Assembly: GCA_003150315.1 (NCBI GenBank)
Contig: QAML01000076.1
Coordinates: 68,722 to 132,721, forward strand
DNA length: 64,000 nucleotides
Origin: Prevotellaceae bacterium
GTDB taxonomy: Bacteria > Bacteroidota > Bacteroidia > Bacteroidales > Bacteroidaceae
Reading direction: 5' to 3'
Below, in pieces: positions 55,812 to 63,952 of the stretch. The first letter of the stretch is position 1, and each line of letters starts with the position of its first letter. The notes under the pieces were generated by a model. It was not told the DNA's origin and did no database searches. It worked only from the letters and a program-made list of their open reading frames with translations. Position numbers and translations under genes: made by a program.

Positions 55812-56566
55812 TTTGTATTCTTGCTGTTTGTAGGGTGAAGCCCAACCCTTCTGGGATTGTTCTTCACGAAGTCTGCCCATTTTGTAGTGTGGCGTTTTCC
55901 CGGGATGTCTGAAAAGTTACCGGAAACATTGAATGCGGAATTATTCTTTCCTGTAGTTTCATACACTTTACAGTATGATTCAATGAAATGACAGTATGCA
56001 GCGGCGAGAGCATCGGTTGCGTCAAGATAGGGAAGCAATGTCTCGTTGCTTATACCCAAATATCTTTGCAACATAGCCGCTACCTGTTCTTTCGAAGCTC
56101 TTCCGTTGCCTGTAATAGCCATTTTAATTTTTAGCGGGGCGTATTCGTGTATCGGCACATCCCTGTTTATTGCAGCGGCAATGGCAACTCCTTGCGCTCG
56201 TCCGAGCTTCAGCATACTCTGAGGATTGTTTCCGTAGAACTGAGATTCTATGCTTAACTCGTCAGGAAGGAAGCTTGCGATAAGTGAGTTGACACGTTCG
56301 TGAATGCGTCCCAATTTGAGATAAACATCTTTGACTTTGCGCAAATCAATTACGCCCATTGCCACCATTTCTGCCTTTTTGCCGCAAACTTTAAGCACTC
56401 CATACCCCAAAAGGTTTGTTCCGGGGTCGATTCCCATTATGATTCGTTCGGTTTTTGAACGTTTCGCAATGTTGAATGAGCCGTTACCGTTATTGCCGTA
56501 ATGCTCCCGGTGTTTGGCAGGTGCGGCTTCATCCGCGTGCTGTTTGTTTTCAGAAATCTCTTTCAT
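55799..56566 (-). CDS. ruvC: Holliday junction resolvase RuvC with N-terminal extension
   Basis: Endonuclease that cuts Holliday junctions in recombination and repair. The active-site acidic residues are visible in [15 protein letters not shown] (Asp), [15 protein letters not shown] (Glu) and [13 protein letters not shown] (Asp pair). Most RuvC proteins start just before IxGIDPG; this frame extends about 43 residues further upstream ([16 protein letters not shown] and on) and also carries a C-terminal tail of about 60 residues rich in Asn and Lys. I take 56566 because a promoter box at 56574-56581 would leave no room for the more upstream ATG at 56584; an internal start at the ATG at 56437 is the alternative. 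Overlaps the ModF-like gene downstream. Confidence 0.85.
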   Translation of the reverse strand: MKEISENKQHADEAAPAKHREHYGNNGNGSFNIAKRSKTERIIMGIDPGTNLLGYGVLKVCGKKAEMVAMGVIDLRKVKDVYLKLGRIHERVNSLIASFLPDELSIESQFYGNNPQSMLKLGRAQGVAIAAAINRDVPIHEYAPLKIKMAITGNGRASKEQVAAMLQRYLGISNETLLPYLDATDALAAAYCHFIESYCKVYETTGKNNSAFNVSGNFSDIPGKRHTTKWADFVKNNPRRVGLHPTNSKNTKCTI

Positions 56567-56573
56567 CGGTATG

Positions 56574-56581
56574 CAAAGATA
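56574..56581 (-). promoter_or_regulatory. -7 box of ruvC
   Basis: TATCTTTG on the minus strand, full TAnnTTTG match. Its position only 7 nt before the ATG at 56566 implies that the mRNA has almost no leader if that start is used, or a 130-nt leader if translation starts at 56437. Confidence 0.58.
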
Positions 56582-56644
56582 CATTCTATTTGCAAACGGA
56601 TAATTACTAAACGCTTAAAGATTATTAAAGGAATTGCGGAAAAC

Positions 56645-57562
56645 TTATCTCGCGCCGATGCAGAGACATATCATTCCGAGAATCACCAATGCCAAATCAA
56701 CTGCCTTGGAACGCAGATTATGTTCCCTGAATACCCATGCGCCGAAAAGGAATGAGACTATCACACTGCTGCGTCTCACCATTGAAACTATAGCTATCAT
56801 TGCGCCGGGAACAGAAAGGGCATAAAAATAAAGAAAGTCGGCAGCAGACAAAAATACAGAGATTCCGATTATTGCCCAATGCCAACGAAATTTGTCGCCG
56901 TTCTTTCTGTGAGGAAACCAAACAGTAAACAATACTGCGCACATCATTATAAATTGGTAAAGATTATACCACCCCTGCACGGCAAGATTGTTTAGTCCTG
57001 CGCCACCTTCCTCTACGGGAGACATAAGATATTTGTCGTAAAGTCCGCTCGCAGCTCCGAGCAGAGCGGAGCAGACCACGCATATAATCCATTTGTTGTG
57101 GGCAAAGTTTACACCTTCGCGCTTGCTGCTTCGTGAGAGCATGAAAAAAGAAAATACGGCAAGAATAACGCCAACCCATTGCCAAGCGTTCAGATGTTCT
57201 CCGAAAATTATTAAAGCTCCCATAAGTGTCATAACAGGGCGCGTGGCATTTATCGGACCTACTATTGTAATGGGAAGATGTTTGATACCGGCATAGCCAA
57301 AAGCCCACGAGGAAAGGACTATTACCGATTTGAGAAGAATAAACTTGTGCATTTCCCAATTTCCCGAGGGAATATAGGCGGGAGAATCGTTGCCTATTAT
57401 CCCAAGTGCGGACCCGAGAATCATAGGAAGGAATATAAGGCTGCAAAAAAGAGTGTTCAGCGTTAGAACTGGTATTAGCGCATTGCCTGTAAGGGCTTTT
57501 TTCTTGAATACGTCATAGAATCCCAGTAGGGCGGCAGAAAAGAATGCGAGTATTAACCACAT
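56645..57562 (-). CDS. EamA/DMT-family transporter
   Basis: Inner-membrane permease of 305 residues with about ten hydrophobic helices in two EamA repeats (about residues 3-140 and 150-300). Typical segments are WAFGYAGIKHLPITIVGPINATRPVMTLMG in repeat one (here abbreviated to VGPINATRPV) and RRSSVIVSFLFGAWVFRE in repeat two. The family exports amino acids, metabolites or drugs; the substrate cannot be told. It is the last gene of the group DUF5715-like peptidase, truA, EamA. Confidence 0.88.
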   Translation of the reverse strand: MWLILAFFSAALLGFYDVFKKKALTGNALIPVLTLNTLFCSLIFLPMILGSALGIIGNDSPAYIPSGNWEMHKFILLKSVIVLSSWAFGYAGIKHLPITIVGPINATRPVMTLMGALIIFGEHLNAWQWVGVILAVFSFFMLSRSSKREGVNFAHNKWIICVVCSALLGAASGLYDKYLMSPVEEGGAGLNNLAVQGWYNLYQFIMMCAVLFTVWFPHRKNGDKFRWHWAIIGISVFLSAADFLYFYALSVPGAMIAIVSMVRRSSVIVSFLFGAWVFREHNLRSKAVDLALVILGMICLCIGAR

Positions 57563-57589
57563 GCTTGTTGTGTTGTTTATTATTGTTCG

Positions 57590-58381
57590 TTATATGGAGG
57601 AGATGAAAATTTCTTCGGGGTATTCCACGCTTTCCAGAAACAATGCTTCGCCTTTCACACTTTCTCCCGCACGGCTTCTGTTGCGACTGTTTATAATTTC
57701 GTGCAATTCGTTTATGCTTACTTTGCCTCTGCCAATGTCGAGGAGGGTTCCCACGATAGCTCTTACCATGTTGCGCAGAAACCTGTCCGCACTTATTTCA
57801 AAACGCCATTCGTCTTTTGATATTTCCACCCATTGTGCTTTGTCTACGGTGCAGAACGAAGTTTTCACGTCAGGGTGTGCTTTTGCAAAACAATCGAAAT
57901 CGTGCCGACCCAAAAGCATTTTTGCAGCTTCGTTCATAAGATTGAAATTTACGGGATAGGTCAGCCGCAGGTGGTATTGCATCAGAAACGGATTCTTTCT
58001 CAATGTTACATAATAATAGTATGTGCGTTTTGTTGCCGAAAAGCGTGCGTGGGCATCGTTGTTCACTTTTACGATTTTGTTCACGGCAATGTCTCGCGGA
58101 AGAATGCGGTTTAGCTTGTAAGCCAAGTGTTGTTCGGGAGTTTCGCCGGGATGTTTTTTGTTCGGCATGGGCAATTCTTCGTCTGTATCAAAATGTACGG
58201 GCATTGATGAAGCGTTTACTCCTGCGTCTGTCCTTCCTGCTGCGGTTGCGGATGTTTGTTTTCCGAGCAGGGTGGTGAGACTTTTTTCCAACACTTCCTG
58301 TACGCTTATTCCGTTGGGTTGTATTTGCCAACCGTGGTATTTACTTCCGTCGTAGGACAGGTATATGAAATAGCGTTTCAT
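57590..58381 (-). CDS. truA: tRNA pseudouridine(38-40) synthase
   Basis: Converts uridines 38-40 in the anticodon stem of tRNAs into pseudouridine. The start at 58381 (MKRYFIYLSYDGSKYHGWQ) matches the family opening and gives 263 residues. The catalytic aspartate is in AAGRTDAGVNASS, preceded by TSATAAG. Substrate-contacting segments include RFSATKRTYYYYV, HDFDCFAKAH and RFLRNMVRAIVGTLLDIG. An upstream frame extends to 58435 but overlaps the previous gene. Second of three cotranscribed genes with 13 nt and 27 nt gaps. Confidence 0.94.
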   Translation of the reverse strand: MKRYFIYLSYDGSKYHGWQIQPNGISVQEVLEKSLTTLLGKQTSATAAGRTDAGVNASSMPVHFDTDEELPMPNKKHPGETPEQHLAYKLNRILPRDIAVNKIVKVNNDAHARFSATKRTYYYYVTLRKNPFLMQYHLRLTYPVNFNLMNEAAKMLLGRHDFDCFAKAHPDVKTSFCTVDKAQWVEISKDEWRFEISADRFLRNMVRAIVGTLLDIGRGKVSINELHEIINSRNRSRAGESVKGEALFLESVEYPEEIFISSI

Positions 58382-58394
58382 CTGTTTGGGGAAA

Positions 58395-59216
58395 TTATCT
58401 TGCCGTAACGTGATAACATCCTTGTTTCTTTTCATACTTCACATAGCAAAGTCCTTGCTTTCGGGCTTCGTTCAAAACTTCAGACAATACATATTTTAGC
58501 GTATCGTCTCTCACGGGACGAACTTTAGGAAGTGCCGGGTCTTGAACCATTTTATATTTGTTGTAGGCTATATCAAATGTGGTTCCATACCTGTGTGCGC
58601 TGTTGGGCGAGGCATTTCCGTTGTATTTTCTCAGTCGTGCCACATCGTCTTCGGTACGCAGGAGCGAAGTAACCATTATAGTGTTCAACGGTATGCCTTT
58701 AACGGCAAGCGAATCTTGGAAAGTTCTGCCAATATGTTCGAGCAATATTGCAGCGCGAGGCACAAGATAGGGAATGGAATTGTAGAGTTTCTTTACATAA
58801 AAGTAAGGAGTGGAAGCCACGAATACAAGTTCCTTTTTGTTTGCCTCTGCCTGTGTACGGTCTTTTACAGGTTGCACGCCGAGACGCATGGCGGTGGCAA
58901 GATGTACGGGATTGGGGTCGGGAAATGTGTTCACAAAATCAGGAACACTGTAAATCCTGTGGTGTTTAGGCTTTCCGTTGGCATGATATTCAAAAGCAAT
59001 GTGTTTATGAGGCATTGACATTATGCTGTCAACCACTAAACTTTGCGCGTAAATGCTGTCGTTTGCTTTTTCTGCCGTAACATTCTGACGCGGTTGTATC
59101 TCATTTTTTTCACGGGTTATCTGTGGGAAAATCAATTTTATAACAAACAAAACTGCTATAATCCCATAGAAAATATATAGGAAAGTCTTTTGGTTAAGAC
59201 TGAATTTGAACTTCAT
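58395..59216 (-). CDS. DUF5715 protein with M15-like zinc peptidase motif
   Basis: Membrane-anchored protein of 273 residues: one N-terminal hydrophobic segment (about residues 11-29) and a periplasmic domain. The C-terminal part carries HRYGTTFD (His208, Asp215) and the final His269 in GCYHVTAR, the spacing and order of the zinc ligands in M15 D,D-carboxypeptidases (SxHxxGxAxD ... WH). It likely cleaves peptidoglycan stem peptides or a related D-amino acid bond. Known annotation is DUF5715, with no settled function. It heads a group with truA and the EamA transporter and has a TAACTTTG box close upstream. Confidence 0.8.
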   Translation of the reverse strand: MKFKFSLNQKTFLYIFYGIIAVLFVIKLIFPQITREKNEIQPRQNVTAEKANDSIYAQSLVVDSIMSMPHKHIAFEYHANGKPKHHRIYSVPDFVNTFPDPNPVHLATAMRLGVQPVKDRTQAEANKKELVFVASTPYFYVKKLYNSIPYLVPRAAILLEHIGRTFQDSLAVKGIPLNTIMVTSLLRTEDDVARLRKYNGNASPNSAHRYGTTFDIAYNKYKMVQDPALPKVRPVRDDTLKYVLSEVLNEARKQGLCYVKYEKKQGCYHVTAR

Positions 59217-59244
59217 TATGTTCTTAGTATGGCTGTTGTTAGCG

Positions 59245-59252
59245 CAAAGTTA
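59245..59252 (-). promoter_or_regulatory. -7 box of the DUF5715-truA-EamA group
   Basis: TAACTTTG on the minus strand, full TAnnTTTG match, 29 nt before the start codon at 59216. Confidence 0.6.
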
Positions 59253-59405
59253 CTAAAAAACATCGAAGAGAGTGCTCCGAAAAACGTATTCGTGGAAATT
59301 AGTATTGAATTCTTTTGTCCGGCTCTGCATTACTTTTTACAAATATGTCGGTCTTGGTCATGCTGTAATCCTGTAATCGGGTCAAAAGTACTGAAAAACC
59401 ACAAT

Positions 59406-59467
59406 AATCGGCTCAAATTGGTCCGATTTGGTGCGTTTTTTGTGAAATTTAGAGCCGATTTTTTTGA
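59406..59467 (+). terminator. isolated terminator-like hairpin in a gene-free region
   Basis: AATCGGCTC (59406-59414) pairs with GAGCCGATT (59452-59460), and an inner AAATT/AATTT helix extends the stem; seven T residues follow on the plus strand. No plus-strand gene ends before it, so it may close a short non-coding transcript or be a relic. The rest of 59253-59697 holds nothing else I can support. Confidence 0.5.
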
Positions 59468-59697
59468 GTGCCGTTCTTTTTTACGGGAAACAGATGCTTA
59501 TGTTTGGATTTCTTGCAGCGAACGTTTTTTGCAAGAATGATAACTACGCGGAACGCTTTCGGCTTTTGGGGTATTACGTATTGTTTTGTCGTAATGGCGG
59601 GGCGTTTTTGTAGTTTTATGAAGCTTGCGGATGCAGATTGAATGCCAATTTTTACGGCTTTTGTAAGTTGTTGAAAATCAGCTGCCGTTTTTCGCGA

Positions 59698-59781
59698 AAA
59701 ATACAAGGCATATATTTTAAAATATATGCCTTGTATTTTGAAATAAGTGCCTTATATTTTTTACGAAGTGCCTTGTGTTTT
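59698..59781 (+). repeat. 21-nt-module intergenic repeat, copy 11
   Basis: Modules at 59698-59718, 59719-59739, 59740-59760 and 59761-59781, all GGC-type. Modules 1 and 2 form a perfect 42-nt inverted repeat. Tail on the right (TTACGAAGTGCC, then TTTTTTTCGG). Leader on the left: CGGCTTTTGTAAGTTGTTG and GCCGTTTTTCGCG. It lies 38 nt from the stop codon of the ketopantoate-reductase-like gene, so it could also serve as that gene's terminator. Plus polarity. Confidence 0.92.
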
Positions 59782-59818
59782 TTTCGGGTGTGCGGAGAGC
59801 CTTGCTCCGTGTCCGCTT

Positions 59819-60748
59819 TTATGGCTTTTTATACTCTTGAAATTTCTTTGCCACTGCTTTGTATGTTGGCATTTCCAGACCAAGTTTTTCTCCTCTTTGC
59901 AACATGTCGAACAGAAGTTCGTTTATCTCCGAATCGTGTCCCCTTTTCAGGTCTTTTTGCATGGAAGCGGTGGATGTCGGATCGAGATTGTCCATGACTT
60001 TTATATGTGTGGAGAGAAAATTTGCAGGGATGTTTATTCCCGATTTCCGACCTGTTGCTTCGGCTTCTTTGAGAAGGTTGACGAATGTGGTTCTTACTGT
60101 TTCGTTGTGCTGTACTTCGCTCATGGCAACATCGTAGTATGCGCCGGTACATGCCATCGCGGAAATAAAAGCCCATTTGCAGAACGTGTCGCGCATGATG
60201 TCGGAAGAAACACGTGCTTCAATGCCGCATTCTTTCAGGTCTTCGGCTATGGAAGCGAGGGTTTCGCTGCTTGCTGTTCCGTCCGGCATGTTGCCGAAAA
60301 CCACTCTGAAAATTTCGCCCTGCTGTGTTATTTCGCCGTCGGCGGTTTTCGTGCCAATTATGTATATACATCCTGCAAGGGTTTGGGCATCGGAAATGGC
60401 AGATGCGAGTTTCTCTCCCGTTCCAAACACGTTGAGCACGGGTATTATCACTGTTTGGGGAGTTGATGCCCGTTTAATCACATCGGTTACGGTGAAAAGA
60501 GAATATCCTTTCACGCAAACAAATATGACATCAGCTTTTCCGTCAAAGTTTTCAGCCGAAAAGGCTTTTACGGGAACGTACATGTCGCCTTTCAAGAAGG
60601 ATTTCAAATGTATGCCTTCGACATTGATTTTCTGTAAATGACTGCCGCGTGCTATGCAGGTTACATCTTTTCCGCCCAAAGACATAAAAGAGGCTATGGA
60701 ACCTCCCACACCGCCGGTTCCTACTACGAGATATTTTCTTTTTGCCAT
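59819..60748 (-). CDS. 2-dehydropantoate 2-reductase family protein
   Basis: NADPH-dependent reductase of the ketopantoate reductase (ApbA/PanE) family, 309 residues. The N-terminal Rossmann motif GTGGVGGSIA (about residues 9-18) and the catalytic Lys/Asn region (FVCVKGYSL, VLNVFGTGE) are present, and the C-terminal domain has GREXXI-like KSGINIPANF and the DLKRGHDSEIN segment (family Lys/Ser/Glu). It may make pantoate for CoA synthesis, which would tie it to coaX earlier in the window, but paralogues with other ketoacid substrates are common in Bacteroidales. Fourth gene of the ruvX, def, TPR unit; gap 4 nt to the TPR gene. Confidence 0.88.
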   Translation of the reverse strand: MAKRKYLVVGTGGVGGSIASFMSLGGKDVTCIARGSHLQKINVEGIHLKSFLKGDMYVPVKAFSAENFDGKADVIFVCVKGYSLFTVTDVIKRASTPQTVIIPVLNVFGTGEKLASAISDAQTLAGCIYIIGTKTADGEITQQGEIFRVVFGNMPDGTASSETLASIAEDLKECGIEARVSSDIMRDTFCKWAFISAMACTGAYYDVAMSEVQHNETVRTTFVNLLKEAEATGRKSGINIPANFLSTHIKVMDNLDPTSTASMQKDLKRGHDSEINELLFDMLQRGEKLGLEMPTYKAVAKKFQEYKKP

Positions 60749-60752
60749 GAAA

Positions 60753-62729
60753 TTATTGTTTGGAATTTTGTTTTATGGCACTGTATGCTTCGTAAAGTCC
60801 CAATTCTCCGGCTTTGCTGAGGTCTGCCAGGGCTTCCGTTTTCTTTGACAACGGAATTCTTGCCAACGCTCTATTGTAATAAGCCTCGGCAAATTTGGGA
60901 TTTATTGAAATAGCTTTGCCGAAAAACAGCTCGGCATTGTTGTAGTCTTTAGCAGAAAGGTAAGCACAGCCGCGATTATACATTATATACTCGTTTGACG
61001 GCATGAGTTTTTCGGCAGCTTCGAGATCGTTCAACACTGACTGCAATCCCAAAAGATTAGCTCCGTGGGATTTCTCGGAATCTTCGGCATTGTTTTGAAA
61101 TTCAATGATATATTGTTTCACAGCAGCACGCTCGAAGAAAGCGGAAGCATTGTTGGCATCCTTTTTCACGATCTTGTTCAGACAGTTAAGCGAAGAATTG
61201 TAATCTTTTACGTCGCTGTAAAGAACAGCACAAGCCATGAGATTATGAACTTCGTTGCTGTCGGACTGCTGGGTGATGCGATTAATATCAGCAAAGAGAT
61301 TGTCGATGTCATTCTGCGCGGCGGGCTTAATGGAATTGGTAAGTTTCACAGGACGTGAGGTTGTTTTTTTCTTATTCCATTTGTCGAGTCCCTGCCAATA
61401 GTGAGAAACCGAATTAAGAGCGTTTGTGGATTCGCGCGATGTGGAGAACGCGAACATCGGTTTGGCTTTAATTTCCACTTTTTTGTATTGCACTTTTCCG
61501 CGATAGTCGTTTGCGTATTTTTCTACGGCATTTGTGTCCTCTTCCACTACTATTTTCTGGTAGTCTTCTATGTTTATTTCGCGGCGGTTTCGGGTGCTTT
61601 TGTTTGCATAACGCTTATGGTTGAAAGTACGGTCGAGTTGTGCAATGAAAACTTTGCGTTCGTCGTTGGCAGCTCCTTTGCTGTCGCCAATTTTTCTGCG
61701 ACAGCGTGCACGAAGTTCGTAACCCGTCCAAAAATGCGGGTATTCGCCTATAACTTTCGAGACATCTTTTATTGCCTGACGGTATCCGCCGGTTTTTTCA
61801 AGCAATACGGCGCGGTTGAAGAGTGCAAGCAGGTTATCCGGTTCGGTTTTCAGAACAAAATCAAAGTCTTGTATTGCGAGATTATCCTCACTTACCTGGG
61901 CACGAAGCAGTCCTCTGTTGTAATGGGCAAGGAAATTTTGCGGATCAACATTGATTGCGCTGTCGTAATCTGCCATTGCATCGCGCAGTTTCTTGTTGTG
62001 ATAACGGATGAGTGCGCGGTTGATGTAATAATCGGGTATATTCGGCGAATACTTAATGGCATGCGTCAGCAACGTGTCGGCACTTTCGTAGTTTCCTTTG
62101 CTGAATGCAATCATTCCGCGTGCGCCCCACGCATCGCCGTTGTTGTGGTTCTTGCTTATGACATAGGCAAAGAGACTGTCGGCTTTTAATGTGTCTTTTA
62201 GCTGAAGGTTTACCTGGGCTTCTATTTCATAACATTTTGTGTAGGAAGGCCATTTTGCGTGCATCGTTTGCAGTTCTGCCACAGCTTCCGGGTATTGTTT
62301 TAAGTGTATTCTGCACAAAACGCGGTTGTACCATGACACTTGGTCGAGAGGCTTATACTCTATAACCTTGGAATAATCGTTTACGGCATCCTCGTATTTG
62401 TCCTGTTTTATCCTGCAAAGCCCGCGAAGCTGATAACTGTCCTCTATGAAAGGATTCAAATCGATTGCTTTCGAACAATCTGCCTCCGCGCCGTGATAAT
62501 CTTCGAGATAGAATTTCGCTATTGCCCTAAAATAGTAGGGGGCATAGAGAAAAGGCTTGGCATTTATGATTTCGTTGAAATATTGTATGGAAAGCACATA
62601 ATCATCATAATAGAGCGCGTTGCGCCCTATGAGCATAACCCTGTCGGTGTTGATTTGTGCAGCCACCGCAAGGGGCAGTAGATATAGAAAAAGCAGAAAC
62701 CTTTTCAATGTCTGGGGGAGCGGCATCAA
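60753..62729 (-). CDS. TPR-repeat protein, exported or membrane-attached
   Basis: A 658-residue protein with a signal peptide (about residues 1-24, ending AVAAQ). It carries around twelve tetratricopeptide repeats in two blocks (about residues 30-375 and 485-645) separated by a basic linker of about 100 residues. Repeats keep the usual small-aromatic pattern (for example AYYNRALARIPLSKKTEALADLSKA at the C-terminus). The protein probably acts as a scaffold for envelope assembly or sorting; its partner is unknown. It lies between def and the reductase gene, 35 nt after def. Confidence 0.85.
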   Translation of the reverse strand: MMPLPQTLKRFLLFLYLLPLAVAAQINTDRVMLIGRNALYYDDYVLSIQYFNEIINAKPFLYAPYYFRAIAKFYLEDYHGAEADCSKAIDLNPFIEDSYQLRGLCRIKQDKYEDAVNDYSKVIEYKPLDQVSWYNRVLCRIHLKQYPEAVAELQTMHAKWPSYTKCYEIEAQVNLQLKDTLKADSLFAYVISKNHNNGDAWGARGMIAFSKGNYESADTLLTHAIKYSPNIPDYYINRALIRYHNKKLRDAMADYDSAINVDPQNFLAHYNRGLLRAQVSEDNLAIQDFDFVLKTEPDNLLALFNRAVLLEKTGGYRQAIKDVSKVIGEYPHFWTGYELRARCRRKIGDSKGAANDERKVFIAQLDRTFNHKRYANKSTRNRREINIEDYQKIVVEEDTNAVEKYANDYRGKVQYKKVEIKAKPMFAFSTSRESTNALNSVSHYWQGLDKWNKKKTTSRPVKLTNSIKPAAQNDIDNLFADINRITQQSDSNEVHNLMACAVLYSDVKDYNSSLNCLNKIVKKDANNASAFFERAAVKQYIIEFQNNAEDSEKSHGANLLGLQSVLNDLEAAEKLMPSNEYIMYNRGCAYLSAKDYNNAELFFGKAISINPKFAEAYYNRALARIPLSKKTEALADLSKAGELGLYEAYSAIKQNSKQ

Positions 62730-62764
62730 CGTTTCGCGGGATTGCGAAAAGGACGGCTGATGCG

Positions 62765-63328
62765 TTACTTCAAATGTCTGTTGAACTTTGTTTTATATGC
62801 GCAGCGGAAACTGCCGTGTGCTATGGCTTTCATCTTGCGGGCTATCATCTGTCTGCGCAGAGGGGAAATGATGTCGGTGAAGACATGTCCTTCGAGGTGC
62901 GAAAACTCGTGCTGCATGACACGTGCGAGGAATCCGTCTGCCCATTCGTCGTGTTCCTCGAAATTTTCGTCAAGATATTTTACGTGCACCTTTTTGGGGC
63001 GTACCACTTTCTCGTGTATTCCGGGAATACTCAGGCAGCCTTCGTCAATGGAGCATGTTTCTTCGCTTCCCTCTATGACACGGGCGTTGATATAGGTTTT
63101 GCGGAAATCTTTGTATTCGGGATAGTCGTCGGCAAGATCGCGCAGGTCTATTACCACAAGGCGTATGGGCAGACCTATCTGGGGAGCGGCGAGTCCCACA
63201 CCCTCAGCGTTTTCGAGGGTTTCATACATGTTGGCTATGAGTTGCTTCAACTCGGGATATTCGGGGGTTATGTCTTCTGCCACCTGGCGCAAAACGGGTT
63301 CGCCATATACATAAATGGGTAGTTTCAT
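62765..63328 (-). CDS. def: peptide deformylase
   Basis: Removes the formyl group from the N-terminal methionine of new proteins. The 187-residue enzyme shows all three motifs: GVGLAAPQIG (Gln50), DEGCLSIPG (metal-binding Cys98) and QHEFSHLEGH (His140, Glu141, His144). In motif three the residue before the second His is Ser instead of the usual Asp (HEFSH for HExDH), a mild variant. Second gene of the ruvX unit, 9 nt after ruvX. Confidence 0.95.
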   Translation of the reverse strand: MKLPIYVYGEPVLRQVAEDITPEYPELKQLIANMYETLENAEGVGLAAPQIGLPIRLVVIDLRDLADDYPEYKDFRKTYINARVIEGSEETCSIDEGCLSIPGIHEKVVRPKKVHVKYLDENFEEHDEWADGFLARVMQHEFSHLEGHVFTDIISPLRRQMIARKMKAIAHGSFRCAYKTKFNRHLK

Positions 63329-63337
63329 CTTTGTTGT

Positions 63338-63754
63338 TTATTTGGAGTTGCAGCTTTCCATGTAGGACTGCAAAATTATTGTTGCACTTATCTTATCTAC
63401 AAGAGCCTTGTTCTGTCTTTCTTTTTTACGCAATCCGCCGTCGAGCATGGCACGGTGCGCCAGTACGGATGTGAAACGCTCGTCGTAGAATTCAACAGGT
63501 ATGTTGACAGCCTTTTTAAGGTTGGCTGCAAATTCTTTTACGCGACCGGCATTCTCCGAAGGGACACCGTTCGGTTGCGTCGGCATTCCTATGATTATGC
63601 GTTCAACTGTTTCTTTGGCGGTATAAGTCTTGATATAGTCCAGAAGCTTCGGAGTGTCAACTGTTTCAAGTCCCCCTGCAATTATTTGCAGGGGGTCACT
63701 TACGGCAACGCCTGTGCGGCGTTTGCCATAGTCTATCGACATTAATCTTGCCAC
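63338..63754 (-). CDS. ruvX: YqgF/RuvX-type Holliday junction resolvase-like protein
   Basis: RNase-H-fold protein of 138 residues thought to act in pre-16S rRNA 5' processing and possibly in recombination. The acidic residues are visible in MSIDYGKRRTGVAVSD (Asp near residue 8), IIIGMPTQPNG and the later YDERFTSVLAHRA (Asp/Glu) with KIDKISATIIL-like VDKISATIILQSYM. Length is typical. First gene of a unit with def, a TPR gene and a reductase gene. Confidence 0.92.
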   Translation of the reverse strand: MARLMSIDYGKRRTGVAVSDPLQIIAGGLETVDTPKLLDYIKTYTAKETVERIIIGMPTQPNGVPSENAGRVKEFAANLKKAVNIPVEFYDERFTSVLAHRAMLDGGLRKKERQNKALVDKISATIILQSYMESCNSK

Positions 63755-63783
63755 GTTGTTACGGTTGATTTCCTTTTGCTTTG

Positions 63784-63791
63784 CAAAGTTA
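63784..63791 (-). promoter_or_regulatory. -7 box of the ruvX-def unit
   Basis: TAACTTTG on the minus strand, full TAnnTTTG match, 30 nt before the ruvX start codon. Confidence 0.6.
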
Positions 63792-63952
63792 TGAAAATCT
63801 GCGTGTACTACAACTCGTGCTTCTGCAGATTTTTGACTCGGACGGATAAAGATGAGCTATATTAACAAAACCGTAAAGCGAATGTTCCGCGTGTGGCGGT
63901 TTGCGGGAATCGAAAATTCCGTTGTTTTTATTACATTTTACGAACACGCAAA

